Shown: piece by piece, positions 1 through 8,336 of the stretch
Position numbering within the stretch: the first letter of the stretch is position 1
Layout of the letters: each line of letters begins with the position of its first letter
Origin: Pseudomonas sp. 7P_10.2_Bac1
GTDB lineage: Bacteria; Pseudomonadota; Gammaproteobacteria; Pseudomonadales; Pseudomonadaceae
Length of the DNA: 64,000 bases
Direction of reading: 5' to 3'
NCBI RefSeq assembly: GCF_025465935.1
Contig: NZ_JANLNV010000090.1
Span: 124,001 to 188,000, forward strand
Translations under genes and position numbers: made by a program
Notes under the pieces: generated by a model
Database searches by the model: none
Seen by the model: only the letters and a program-made list of their open reading frames with translations
What the model was told of the DNA's origin: nothing

Positions 1-2028
1 GGCGTAAGAATGCGCCTCGGTGAAGTCACGCCACATGCCAGTGCCGGCCAGGTCATTGTTGTAGACGAAGTTTTTGATGTCTTTGTAAAACAGGAACGCC
101 GACACCGTACCGGCCTGCCCCATGAAGTGTTCAATGCCCAGGTCGAAGTTGCTCGACTCCAGCGGCTTGAGGTTCGGGTTGCCAAACTCGGCCTTGTCAT
201 CTTCGATCACAAAACCTGGGGCCAACTGGCCAAAGGTCGGTCGCACCACGGCGTTGGTCCAGGCCGCACGCACCTGGGTGTTTTTCGCCAACTGGTAGCG
301 CGCATGCAAACCCGGCAACCAGTGGTGGTCATTGCGCCGGGTGTGTTGCGCTTCATACACACCATTGCGGATGCCCGTGCCCTTGGCGTCAAACTCGGTG
401 CCCTCGTAGCGCAAGCCGGCAATGAAGCGCCAATCGTCAATGTCCACCGTGTTCATCACATAGGCTGCGTTAATGTCTTCATGCATCGTGAAGTCATTCA
501 CCCGCGAAGCCTGCTCGTTGTAAAACTTGTCGCGGTTCAAGCCGCCCAGCAGGTCTTTGATCGCCCCAGCGCTGATGCCTGGACCGTAACGGCCCAGCGA
601 GTAATCCAGTTCGCCCTTGCTGAACTGGCCCAAATTCAACTGCTCATCGCTGAAGCCCAATTTAGAGAAGTTCTTGTAGGTCCAGGCTTCGGTGTCGTTG
701 TCTTTGCTGCGGCGGCTGACCTTGCCGCCGAACTTGAACTGCGAGGCATAGCCATCAACGTCGTAATCGCGTGCCAGGTCCAGACGCAGGTTCTTTTCTT
801 TGTCTTTGGTGAGTTCTTTTTTTACGTCGACTTTGTCGAGCGTGTAGTTGGCCGGGTCATAGAAACCGGCACCGATGATTGGCCGTGGTTTTTCCGAGTC
901 GTACCAGCCGCTGCCGGGAAAGCTCGAATTGCTTTTGAACGTCGCCCCGGAAATGCCCGCCGGAGTATCTTCGCTGGACTCGCTGTAACCGGCCTGCCCG
1001 CTCAATGTCCAGAGGCCCAGCGTGCGTTCGCCACCCAACACGTAGGACTGGATTTCCTGGGTTTCATCACGCTGCTTGAGTTTGCGTTTGCCCTTGGCCT
1101 TGCCCAACTCGCCTTCGGCTTGCGGATTGGAGAACTCAATGGCATCCGAGTTGCGGATCTCGCTGTCTTTGAAGCGGCTGTACAGCGTGCGCAAGTAGAG
1201 CTTGGTGTCGTCGTCGGGCTTGTAGTCGAAATTCAGACCGCCACCGGCGCGCTCACGGGAGATGTCGTACACGCGCTGTTCGAAGCTGTTGAGCTTGGCA
1301 CCGTCGTTAAAATCCCAGTCACCGGCCGTTTCAACGTTGTCGGAACCAAAATCACGTTTGTTCCAGCTCAGGGCAGCCGCGACACCGAAGTTGTCGATGC
1401 CGTCGCCTAGGCTAAAGCGATCACTGATGGCGCCCGACACTTTAGGGCTGGTCTGGTGAGTGTTCTTGTTGTAACCGGCCTGGGTGCTTGCGGTGTAGAA
1501 CAGCCCGTCATGGTCGAAGGCCGAGAGGCTTTCTACGTCGACCGTGCCGCCCAGGGAATTGGCGTCCATATCCGGGGTCAGGGTTTTGATCACCGAGAGT
1601 GACTGCACCAGCTCGGAAGGCAACACGTCCAGCGCTACAGCGCGACGTTTGCTCTCGGGCGACGGCACCAGCGTGCCGTTGATGGTCACGCTATTCAGGT
1701 CCGGGCCCAGGCCACGCACACTGACGAAGCGGCCTTCGCCCTGATCGCGCTCGATGCTGATCCCCGGCAGGCGCTGTACGGCTTCGGCAACGTTGGCATC
1801 CGGCAACTGCGCGACGCCGTCGGCGTGCACCACGCTCTGGATCGTGTCCGAATTGCGTTGCTGCTTGAGCGCCTTGTCCAGGCTGACCGCCTGCCCAACC
1901 ACCTCAACGTGCTCGGTGGCACCGGCGTCCGACGCCTCGGCGGCGCTCAGGCGTTCGCTGGAAATGGCCAAGGCCAATGCACTGAACGTAAAGCTCACCC
2001 ACGGCGTCTTGCTCCGACCCTTGTACAT
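1..2028 (-). CDS. TonB-dependent outer-membrane receptor, C-terminus cut by window edge
   Basis: Gated outer-membrane transporter that takes up a metal chelate or other nutrient using TonB energy. The minus frame is open from an ATG at 2028 to the left edge, giving 676 codons without the C-terminal strands. It starts MYKGRSKTPW with an Ala/Leu-rich signal peptide of about 29 residues, then a TonB-box-like EHVEVVGQ. The plug contains DANVAEAVQRLPGISIERDQ followed by GRFVSVRGLGPDLN, typical of the large TonB-Xanth-Caul type receptors rather than of compact siderophore receptors. Aromatic, alternating beta-strand sequence follows. The next gene is divergent. Substrate unknown. No Fur-like site was seen just upstream. 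Confidence 0.9.
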   Translation of the reverse strand, partial: MYKGRSKTPWVSFTFSALALAISSERLSAAEASDAGATEHVEVVGQAVSLDKALKQQRNSDTIQSVVHADGVAQLPDANVAEAVQRLPGISIERDQGEGRFVSVRGLGPDLNSVTINGTLVPSPESKRRAVALDVLPSELVQSLSVIKTLTPDMDANSLGGTVDVESLSAFDHDGLFYTASTQAGYNKNTHQTSPKVSGAISDRFSLGDGIDNFGVAAALSWNKRDFGSDNVETAGDWDFNDGAKLNSFEQRVYDISRERAGGGLNFDYKPDDDTKLYLRTLYSRFKDSEIRNSDAIEFSNPQAEGELGKAKGKRKLKQRDETQEIQSYVLGGERTLGLWTLSGQAGYSESSEDTPAGISGATFKSNSSFPGSGWYDSEKPRPIIGAGFYDPANYTLDKVDVKKELTKDKEKNLRLDLARDYDVDGYASQFKFGGKVSRRSKDNDTEAWTYKNFSKLGFSDEQLNLGQFSKGELDYSLGRYGPGISAGAIKDLLGGLNRDKFYNEQASRVNDFTMHEDINAAYVMNTVDIDDWRFIAGLRYEGTEFDAKGTGIRNGVYEAQHTRRNDHHWLPGLHARYQLAKNTQVRAAWTNAVVRPTFGQLAPGFVIEDDKAEFGNPNLKPLESSNFDLGIEHFMGQAGTVSAFLFYKDIKNFVYNNDLAGTGMWRDFTEAHSYA

Positions 2029-2208
2029 GACTGCTCTCCCCGAATTCGCGTTTAAGGTCAGGCAAATGGCCCGACAACTTGGGAGCGAAAACTAGGGACG
2101 CTCAATGACAGTGCCGTGACAGTGTTCGGGCCAAACCCCGGAAATAGAGGCTTTTAAAGGGGTAATCAGCGCTGGATGAGCTGATTTGACCTTTTTCAGA
2201 CCAAGATC

Positions 2209-2277
2209 CCGCACGAGCGCGCTTGCCTCGAGAGCTTTTAAAAGACCAAAAGATCGCGAGGCAGGCGCGATCCTGCA
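2209..2277. repeat. single REP-like hairpin in the divergent intergenic region
   Basis: Imperfect inverted repeat. GCGCGCTTGCCTCG near 2217 pairs with CGAGGCAGGCGCG near 2256, separated by a short A/T-rich centre containing TTTTAAAAGACCAAAAGATC. It resembles the units of the array at 4340-4690. It lies in the 367-base gap between the TonB receptor and the GGDEF gene. The rest of that gap must hold two divergent promoters, but I see no clear -35/-10 pair. Confidence 0.7.
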
Positions 2278-2395
2278 CAATTCATATCAACGATTTTTGA
2301 CAGGACACCTGAGCTGATTCGACCCTTGCCCCTCGTAACATCGCTGTCACAGAGCTCTGTTCTGCTGGCCAGCATTGCGTTTGGGAAGACCCGTC

Positions 2396-3316
2396 ATGAC
2401 TTGGCTCAACATCCTCAAGCACCATCGCTGGAAACTCGGATTGCTGGTACTGGCCGCCAATATCGGCGTGCTGCTGAACCTGGCGTTCGGCACGCCCAAG
2501 CACGTTCATGAGTGGCAGTGGCTGGACATTATCGGCGAAGGCGGCACCGCGCTGTTTGTCCTGCTGTGGCTGGTGCTGGTGCTTAAAAGCCGCCCGACTG
2601 GGCGGGTCACTGACTACCTGTCGATTGGCCTGTGCTGCATGTTCTTTTCCTGGTGGATGGACGTGCTCGACGAGTTTATCCGCTTGCCCAAACACCTGGG
2701 CTGGGACCATTGGCTGGAGTCGGGACCGATGCCGGTCGGGATGATTCTGCTGACCATCGGCCTGTACCACTGGCACCGCGAACAACAGGCCATCAACCAG
2801 CAGATGGAAAAGCGCGAGCGCATCTTTCGTGAACATCGCCTGTTCGACAAACTCACCCCGCTGGGCGGTGCCGATTACCTCAAGCGTCAAGTCAGGGATT
2901 GCATGGCGCAGAGCCTTGAGCAGCAACAACCGCTGTCATTGCTGGCGCTGGATATCGACAATTTTGCCGCACTGAATCAGCACTATGGTCACGCCGAAGG
3001 CGACGCGGTGCTGCAAGCCTTGAGTCAATTGTTACTGCTCAACCTGCGCCGTCACGACTTGCTCTGCCGACTGGCCGGTGACCGCTTTGTAGTGCTGCTG
3101 CCCAACACCGGCGAAAGCCAGGCCCGGCTGCTGGCACTGGAGCTGCAACAGGCGGTTCAGAGCCTTGCCCATAAAACACGCCAACATGGCGAACGGGTGT
3201 ATTTGGCAGCCAGCACGGCGGTGGTCATGGCGCTCAACGAAGCCCCGGATGAATTGCTCAAACGCTTGAACCTCGCCCTGGCGCGGGCCAAGCCGGTCCG
3301 GAGTCTGCGGGCATGA
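2396..3316 (+). CDS. membrane protein with degenerate GGDEF domain
   Basis: A 306-residue protein. Four hydrophobic segments (about residues 13-31, 50-64, 74-92, 112-125) form an N-terminal membrane module. A short linker leads to a GGDEF-fold domain (about 150-300). The family makes cyclic di-GMP, and conserved landmarks remain (LDIDNF at 185-190, YGHAEGD at 197-203). The signature loop is AGDRF (227-231) instead of GGDEF, and the usual Lys after DxDxF is Ala, so diguanylate cyclase activity is unlikely. A sensory or c-di-GMP-binding role is an inference. ATG 2396 is preferred over an upstream TTG at 2375 because GGGAAG precedes it. The stop overlaps the next start (ATGA), so the two genes are co-translated. 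Confidence 0.85.
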   Translation: MTWLNILKHHRWKLGLLVLAANIGVLLNLAFGTPKHVHEWQWLDIIGEGGTALFVLLWLVLVLKSRPTGRVTDYLSIGLCCMFFSWWMDVLDEFIRLPKHLGWDHWLESGPMPVGMILLTIGLYHWHREQQAINQQMEKRERIFREHRLFDKLTPLGGADYLKRQVRDCMAQSLEQQQPLSLLALDIDNFAALNQHYGHAEGDAVLQALSQLLLLNLRRHDLLCRLAGDRFVVLLPNTGESQARLLALELQQAVQSLAHKTRQHGERVYLAASTAVVMALNEAPDELLKRLNLALARAKPVRSLRA

Positions 3317-4347
3317 CGCTCGGCAGCCGTTGGTACGAAGTCGACACGCGCTTCATACCCGGGCATTACCAACCCGCGACCCTGATTGACCTGGCCTTGT
3401 CACGGGACATCGACAGCCATCGACTGCTACGCGGCACCGGCTTGTTCTACGACGATATTGTGGCTGGAACCACGCGCCTGAGCCCGCAGCAGTTTTTCGG
3501 TCTGATCGCTAATGCCCAGCGTTTGCTGGATGCCGACGACAGCAGCTTCCTGTTCGGCCAACGCTTGTTGCCCGGGCACTACGGCCCGGCCAGCCATGCG
3601 CTGCAACAGGCGCAGAACCTGCATCAGGCGCTGGAAACCGTGATCCACCATCGCGCCCTGCTCAGCCCTTTATTGACCCCACGGCTGTTGCTGGATGAGC
3701 GCTATGCGTATGTGTATTGGCTGGACAGTTGCGGAGCGCAGGAGCAGTTGCGTTTTGTGCAGGAGGCCAGCATGACCGCCTTCAAGGCCATGAGCCAGTG
3801 GCTAAGCGGCGAGCGGTTGCCGTGGGAATGCAGCTTCAGCTACCCGCAGCCGCGCTACGTGGAGCAATACTGGGTGCACTTGGGCGAAAACACCCAATTT
3901 GGTTGCCAGCTCGACATGATGCGCCTGCCCCGCGAATACCTGACCCGGGCCTGGCCGAATGCCTCAGCGATTGCCCGGCAGGTTGCCCATCAGCAAGCGC
4001 AAAATCAGCTCCACGAACTCGGCTTCGGCGCCAGCCTGCTTGATCGCTTGTACGTGCACTTGCGCGACCAGGCGCAACGCGCCCCCGGGCTGGAAGAAGT
4101 CGCCCAGCATTTTGCGATGAGCCAAGCCACCCTCAAGCGCAAGTTGAACAAACACGGCACGCATTTCCAGGCCCAGCAAGATCAGGCGCGCAAACACGTG
4201 GCGCTGTACCTGTACCAGATCAAAGGCTTTAGCAACGAAGCGGTGGCCGAGTACCTGAACTTCAACGACCGGGCCAACTTCCGCCGCGCCCTGAAACGCT
4301 GGACCGGTTGCACGCCGAATTTGATCCGAAAATTCATGCCCCTGTAG
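3313..4347 (+). CDS. AraC-family transcriptional regulator
   Basis: A 344-residue regulator. The N-terminal part resembles the arabinose-binding-like domain of the OruR/ArgR-type AraC proteins. The C-terminal two-helix-turn-helix region is at about 250-340, with AQHFAMSQATLKRKLNKHGTHF as the first HTH and GFSNEAVAEYLNFNDRANFRRALKRWTG as the second. It overlaps the GGDEF gene by four bases, so the pair is probably one unit responding to one signal. The target is unknown. The last ten codons and stop (from 4315) are copied twice in the tandem repeat immediately downstream. Confidence 0.9.
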   Translation: MTLGSRWYEVDTRFIPGHYQPATLIDLALSRDIDSHRLLRGTGLFYDDIVAGTTRLSPQQFFGLIANAQRLLDADDSSFLFGQRLLPGHYGPASHALQQAQNLHQALETVIHHRALLSPLLTPRLLLDERYAYVYWLDSCGAQEQLRFVQEASMTAFKAMSQWLSGERLPWECSFSYPQPRYVEQYWVHLGENTQFGCQLDMMRLPREYLTRAWPNASAIARQVAHQQAQNQLHELGFGASLLDRLYVHLRDQAQRAPGLEEVAQHFAMSQATLKRKLNKHGTHFQAQQDQARKHVALYLYQIKGFSNEAVAEYLNFNDRANFRRALKRWTGCTPNLIRKFMPL

Positions 4348-4398
4348 GATCGATCTTTTAAAGATCAAAAGATCGCGAGACAAGCTCGCTCCTACACG
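4343..4398. repeat. REP hairpin, copy 1
   Basis: TGTAGGATCGATC, then TTTTAAAGATCAAAAGATC, then GCGAGACAAGCTCGCTCCTACA. The left arm is shortened and mutated compared with copies 2 and 3. Confidence 0.75.
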
Positions 4399-4476
4399 TG
4401 GGGTAATTTATTCAGCCAGTTCGCTCAACGGGATGACTGCTCATTCCGCCCGAACTTGATCCGAATTTCATGGCCC

Positions 4477-4543
4477 TGTAGGAGCGAGCTTGCCTCGCGA
4501 TCTTTCAAGATCAAAAGATCGCGAGACAAGCTCGCTCCTACAC
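4477..4543. repeat. REP hairpin, copy 2
   Basis: Nearly perfect inverted repeat: TGTAGGAGCGAGCTTGCCTC and its complement with one to two mismatches, around TTTCAAGATCAAAAG. It could also act as a bidirectional terminator between the convergent genes. Confidence 0.85.
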
Positions 4544-4622
4544 GCGGGATATTTTATTCAGCCAGTTCGCTCAACGGGATGACTGCTCTTTGCACCCGAA
4601 TTTGATACGAAATTCATGGCCC

Positions 4623-4690
4623 TGTAGGAGCGAGCTTGTCTCGCGATCTTTTAAAGATCAAAGGATCGCGAGGCAAGCTCGCTCCTACAC
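4623..4690. repeat. REP hairpin, copy 3
   Basis: TGTAGGAGCGAGCTTGTCTC paired with GAGGCAAGCTCGCTCCTACA around a TTTTAAAGATCAAAGG centre. It sits just 3' of dpkA. Confidence 0.85.
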
Positions 4691-4699
4691 GTGGGTGGT

Positions 4700-5731
4700 T
4701 TATTCAGCCAGTGCGCGCAGTTTGGCCAACTCTTCTGCGCTCAACGGGATGCCGGCCTCCAGGGATTTGGCGCGCTCGATAAAGCGGCGGTCACCCGGCA
4801 TGCGCTCAAGGCCCACGGCGTGCATCTGGCGTACCAACTCGGCACTGCGCTGGGCAAAGCTGTTACCGCCCGATTTGCTTGGATCAATCACGATCAGCAA
4901 CTGGCCGGTCCATGGCGTTTGCGCACCCGGGTGTTGTTTCCAGTCGAATTCAAACGAGAAATTGCCGCCCGTCAACGCCGCCGCCAGTAACTCGACCATC
5001 ATCGACAACGCCGAGCCTTTGTGACCACCGAACGGCAACAAGGCGCCACCGTCTAAGATGGCTTTAGGGTCTTGGGTCGGCTCGCCCTGTTTGTCGACGC
5101 CCATGCCCGCCGGCAAAAGGTGGCCTTTGCGTGCCGCAATCTGTACGTCGCCGTGGGCAATGGCGCTGGTGGCCAAGTCAAAGACGATAGGGCTCGCCCC
5201 TTCACGGGGTGCAGCGAACGCAATCGGGTTGGTGCCAAACAACGGTTTTTGCGCACCGTGCGGGACCACGCAGGTCATGCTGTTGACCACGCTCAAGGCC
5301 ACCAGGCCTTCTTCAGCAAACGGCTCGACATCCGGCCACAACGCCGCGAAGTGGTGCGAGTTGCGAATCGCCAACACGGCAATCCCGGCACTGCGGGCTT
5401 TTTCTACCAACAACTCACGGGCTGCCGCCAACGCCGGTTGAGCAAAGCCATTGCCGGCATCCACACGGATAAAACCGGACGCCACGTCTTCAACCTTGGG
5501 GATGGCCTGGCCATCCACCCAGTTGCTCGCCAGCGACGCCAGATACCCCGGAATGCGGAACACTCCGTGGCTATAGGAGCCATCGCGCTGAGCCCGTGCA
5601 CAGTTATCGGCCAGTACCTGCGCCACGGCGGGAGAGGTGCCATGACGCACAAAAATCTGTTGCAGCAAAGCGGTCAGTTCGCTGAGAGAAAGCGACTCTA
5701 TGGCCGATGAGGAGGTAGCGGGCTGAGACAT
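4700..5731 (-). CDS. dpkA: delta1-piperideine-2-carboxylate / delta1-pyrroline-2-carboxylate reductase
   Basis: NAD(P)H-dependent reductase of the malate/L-lactate dehydrogenase-like (Ldh_2) family. It reduces delta1-piperideine-2-carboxylate, the cyclised product of D-lysine deamination, to L-pipecolate, and also acts on the pyrroline analogue. The 343-residue length and landmarks match DpkA: CARAQRDGSYSHGVFRIPGY with the family SHG motif, VDAGNGFAQPAL, NSHHFAALWPDVEPFA, VPHGAQKPLFGTNPIAFAAP, and GGALLPFGGHKGSALSMMVE. It is divergent from the RpiR regulator and the transporter/amaD operon, which provide uptake and the deaminating step. The 3' end abuts the REP array that contains copies of it. 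Confidence 0.92.
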   Translation of the reverse strand: MSQPATSSSAIESLSLSELTALLQQIFVRHGTSPAVAQVLADNCARAQRDGSYSHGVFRIPGYLASLASNWVDGQAIPKVEDVASGFIRVDAGNGFAQPALAAARELLVEKARSAGIAVLAIRNSHHFAALWPDVEPFAEEGLVALSVVNSMTCVVPHGAQKPLFGTNPIAFAAPREGASPIVFDLATSAIAHGDVQIAARKGHLLPAGMGVDKQGEPTQDPKAILDGGALLPFGGHKGSALSMMVELLAAALTGGNFSFEFDWKQHPGAQTPWTGQLLIVIDPSKSGGNSFAQRSAELVRQMHAVGLERMPGDRRFIERAKSLEAGIPLSAEELAKLRALAE

Positions 5732-5791
5732 TCTGGCGCTCCGATCTAGTTGTTATTGTCGAGATGCAACTGTAGAGCCACTATCCTGCGA

Positions 5792-5826
5792 TGACAGTTC
5801 TCTGTCAATTCTTGACTTAATGTCAG
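5792..5826. promoter_or_regulatory. candidate RpiR operator: two inverted repeats
   Basis: TGACAG-TTCT-CTGTCA at 5792-5807 is a perfect 6-bp inverted repeat. TTGAC-TTAAT-GTCAG at 5812-5826 repeats the TGAC/GTCA half-sites 20 bases on. Both lie in the 143-base gap between the divergent dpkA and RpiR genes, where an autoregulating RpiR protein would bind. Binding is inference; the symmetry is seen. Confidence 0.5.
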
Positions 5827-5874
5827 AAAACATTCACTTTCTGCAACGCGCTGAAACAAGAACAGGAAGCAGCC

Positions 5875-6750
5875 GTGAGTCAGTCGATTAAGCAACGCCT
5901 TGAAAGCAGTCTGTCAACCGCCGCGCCTTCGGGTCGGACGATTGCCAGTTACATGCTGGCGAATCTCTACGAGTTGCCGTTTCAGACCGCCGCCGACATC
6001 GCCAGCAAGCTGGGTGTCAGCGAGTCCAGTGTGGGGCGCTTCTGTCGCTCGCTGGGCTACAGCCATTTCAAAGAACTCAAAAACGATCTCAAGGACGACC
6101 TGGGCGATGGCCCGTGGCTGGTCGGTGATCGTCTGCAAGAATTCCGTCAGCAATCGAGCCAGAGCCCGCAGGCCTTGCCACGCAGTTTTGAGCTGGAAGT
6201 AGCCGCGCTGGTCAAGGTTTACGAATACAGCCTGACGCCTGCGTGGCAAACCGTCAGCCAGCGCCTGGCGACACGGCGCAAAGTGTTTGTCGCGGGCTTT
6301 CAGACCGAGCGCGGCATCGCTGCCTCCATGGTGCATTTGCTGCAGTACCTGCGCGATGGCGTGCAATTGGTGGATGGCGCTGCCGGGCATTACGCCGACG
6401 TGCTGCTGTGCCCCGCCGAGGATTGCGCGCTGGTGGTGTTTGAAGCCCGCCGCTATTCGCGCCACGCCCAGCAACTGTGCCGCAAGGCCCGTGAAGCGGG
6501 AATTGCGGTAACGCTGGTGACCGACACCTTTTGCGACTGGGCCGACTCGTGCGCCGATGAAGTGTTCCGCGTACCGACCGAATTCAATCTGTTCTGGGAA
6601 TCCACCGCAGCCATGCTGTCGCTGGTGCACCTGTTGATCAATGAAGTGTGCAAACAACTGGGGCCTGACGTTGAGAAGCGTCTTGAGGCAACCGCGGCCT
6701 TACACAATGAGTTCGTGGGTTACACATCCTCACCCGGATCAAAACAATAA
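5875..6750 (+). CDS. RpiR-family transcriptional regulator (HTH + SIS)
   Basis: A 291-residue regulator. The N-terminal HTH_6 domain (about 1-77) contains TAADIASKLGVSESSVGRFCRSLGY, the usual RpiR recognition helix region. A SIS sugar-phosphate-binding-type domain follows (about 125-265), with VFVAGFQTERGIAASMV and VVFEARRYSRHAQQL. The GTG start at 5875 is preceded by AGGAAG at good spacing. It is followed after 13 bases by the amino-acid-binding protein gene and is divergent from dpkA, in the position of PP_3592 of P. putida. It probably controls both directions through the inverted repeats at 5792-5826. The effector may be an amino-acid-derived compound. Confidence 0.9.
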   Translation: MSQSIKQRLESSLSTAAPSGRTIASYMLANLYELPFQTAADIASKLGVSESSVGRFCRSLGYSHFKELKNDLKDDLGDGPWLVGDRLQEFRQQSSQSPQALPRSFELEVAALVKVYEYSLTPAWQTVSQRLATRRKVFVAGFQTERGIAASMVHLLQYLRDGVQLVDGAAGHYADVLLCPAEDCALVVFEARRYSRHAQQLCRKAREAGIAVTLVTDTFCDWADSCADEVFRVPTEFNLFWESTAAMLSLVHLLINEVCKQLGPDVEKRLEATAALHNEFVGYTSSPGSKQ

Positions 6751-6763
6751 AACGAGGTGCTAG

Positions 6764-7513
6764 ATGAACAACGTCCTTCGCTTTGCCAGTGCGTGTGCAA
6801 TGGTTTTCGCCGTCGCGGCCAACGCCCAGGCCGACAAGCTGATTATCGCCACGGAAGGTGCGTACCCTCCGTTCAACTACGTTGACTCGGACAACAAGCT
6901 GCACGGCTTCGACGTCGATATCACCGAAGAACTGTGCAAGCGCATGGACGCCCAATGCACCATCGTGGCCCAGGACTGGGACGGCATCATTGCCGGTCTG
7001 ATGGCTAAAAAGTACGACGCTATTGTCGCCTCGATGATCGTCAACGAGGAACGCAAAAAGAAAATTGCGTTCACCAATCACTACTACCGCACGCCGCTGT
7101 CCATCGCCGTAGCCAAAGACTCGGACATCACCGATGCCCAGTCCGACTTCGCCGGCAAGACCGTGGGCGCTCAAAGCGCCGCCACGCAAAGCCTGTACGC
7201 CGAATCCCACTACAAAAAAGCCGACATCAAGCTGTACCCGACCCTGGACGAAGCCAACAGCGAGCTGGCCAACGAGCGGGTCGATGTGGTGATCGCCGAC
7301 AAGTTTCCGCTGCTGGAGTGGGTCAATAAAACCGGCAAGGACTGCTGCAAAATCATTGGCGACGTTGACGGCACCATGGATGACGCGTCGATTGCCGTGC
7401 GCAAAAACGATGACGCCCTGCGCGAGCGCTTCAACAAGGCGCTGGATGAAATCGTGGCCGACGGCACCTATAAAAAGATCTCGAGCAAGTACTTCGACTT
7501 CGACATCTACTAA
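6764..7513 (+). CDS. amino-acid ABC transporter, periplasmic binding protein
   Basis: A 249-residue class-3 (HisJ/ArgT-like) solute-binding protein. The signal peptide covers about residues 1-23, ending ANAQA. The mature protein begins with DKLIIATEGAYPPFNYVD and contains GFDVDITEELCKRM, QDWDGIIAGLMAKKYDAIV and the SM...R..KIAFTNHYYRTP block, all diagnostic of polar-amino-acid receptors. An unusual CC pair occurs in GKDCCKIIGD. It delivers ligand to the two permeases and the ATPase downstream. Context points to a D- or basic amino acid such as D-lysine; the ligand itself cannot be read from the sequence. Confidence 0.92.
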   Translation: MNNVLRFASACAMVFAVAANAQADKLIIATEGAYPPFNYVDSDNKLHGFDVDITEELCKRMDAQCTIVAQDWDGIIAGLMAKKYDAIVASMIVNEERKKKIAFTNHYYRTPLSIAVAKDSDITDAQSDFAGKTVGAQSAATQSLYAESHYKKADIKLYPTLDEANSELANERVDVVIADKFPLLEWVNKTGKDCCKIIGDVDGTMDDASIAVRKNDDALRERFNKALDEIVADGTYKKISSKYFDFDIY

Positions 7514-7616
7514 GTCTTTCGCCCTCTGTTGAGGGCTTCCCTGCCAATCACCCTGCCCTGCGTGCATTTCGCGCGCAGTGGCTGACTATTGTCTTTTTTT
7601 GACCGGGGACTCGAGC

Positions 7617-8336
7617 ATGCTCGAACAACTCTCACTTCTCTCATTCGCCAGTGGTGGCTGGGGTTCAGCGCTGCTGGCCGGCTCGCTGGTAACCATTGCA
7701 CTGGCCTTGAGCTGCCTGCCGATCGGCCTGCCGCTGGGGCTGTTGGTGGCCGTAGCCGCGCGCTCCAAAAGTCGCTGGATGCGCGCCTGGGCCACAACCT
7801 TTTCCACGGTATTCCGGGGTTTGCCCGAACTGCTGACGCTGCTGATCATTTACTACGGTTGCCAGATCGCAGCGCAAAAAATCCTCGAGGCCATGGGTTA
7901 TGACGTGCAGTTCACGATCAACACCTTCGTGGCCGCCATGATCGCTTTCAGCCTGGTGTTTGCGGCGTTTTCCAGTGAGATCTGGCTGGGCGCCTTCAAG
8001 ACCATTCCCAAAGGACAATACGAAGCCGCCTCGGCGCTGGGCCTGTCTAAATTCACCACCTTTCGCAAAGTAGTGTTGCCGCAACTGGCACGCATCGCCC
8101 TGCCCGGCCTGTCAAACAACTGGCTGTCGCTGCTCAAGGACACCTCGCTGGTGTCAACCATCGCGCTGGTCGACCTGATGCGCCAGACCAACCTGGCGGT
8201 GAGCGTGACCAAGGACCCGATGCTGTTCTACACCGTGGCCTGCTTTATCTATCTGTTTTTCTCGGCCATTTCCGGGCGCCTGTTCGCGTTTATGGAACGC
8301 TACTTCAACCGCCACATACGGAGCGTGCAGCCATGA
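7617..8336 (+). CDS. amino-acid ABC transporter permease (HisQ-type)
   Basis: A 239-residue inner-membrane permease with about five hydrophobic helices and the FRGLPELLTLLIIYYG motif of HisQ-type subunits. The EAA loop is near EAASALGLSKFTTFRKVVLPQ, which contacts the ATPase. I place the start at ATG 7617, preceded by GGGGAC; an in-frame GTG at 7578 would add a non-hydrophobic 13-residue tail. The stop overlaps the next permease start by four bases (ATGA), giving a fixed 1:1 pairing. Confidence 0.9.
   Translation: MLEQLSLLSFASGGWGSALLAGSLVTIALALSCLPIGLPLGLLVAVAARSKSRWMRAWATTFSTVFRGLPELLTLLIIYYGCQIAAQKILEAMGYDVQFTINTFVAAMIAFSLVFAAFSSEIWLGAFKTIPKGQYEAASALGLSKFTTFRKVVLPQLARIALPGLSNNWLSLLKDTSLVSTIALVDLMRQTNLAVSVTKDPMLFYTVACFIYLFFSAISGRLFAFMERYFNRHIRSVQP

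Larger units (their letters stand above)
4315..4735. repeat. three tandem 135-146 bp units carrying REP hairpins and gene-end fragments
   Basis: Units begin at 4315, 4450 and 4596. Each contains the 3' end of the upstream AraC gene (CCGAA.TTGAT.CGAA..TTCATG.CCCTGTAG), then an inverted repeat TGTAGGAGCGAGCTTG...AAGCTCGCTCCTACA, then a stretch matching the 3' end of the convergent dpkA gene (TTATTCAGCCAGT..CGCTCAACGGGATG). In the first two units the dpkA-like piece lacks about 24 bases relative to the real gene end; the third unit runs into intact dpkA. The array is therefore a duplication of the whole convergent junction, not just of the REP. Confidence 0.85.

Noticed and set aside
10..1410. 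Long plus-strand open frame opposite the first TonB receptor
   Set aside because: It is codon-for-codon antisense to a receptor with clear plug motifs and has no family resemblance; GC-rich third positions keep antisense frames open.
2282..2929. Minus-strand frame across the start of the GGDEF gene
   Set aside because: Overlaps the membrane segments and linker of a convincing plus-strand protein and has no ribosome-binding site.
4343..4690. CRISPR-like array
   Set aside because: The repeats are long inverted hairpins with gene-end fragments between them, not short direct repeats with unique spacers; there are no cas genes.
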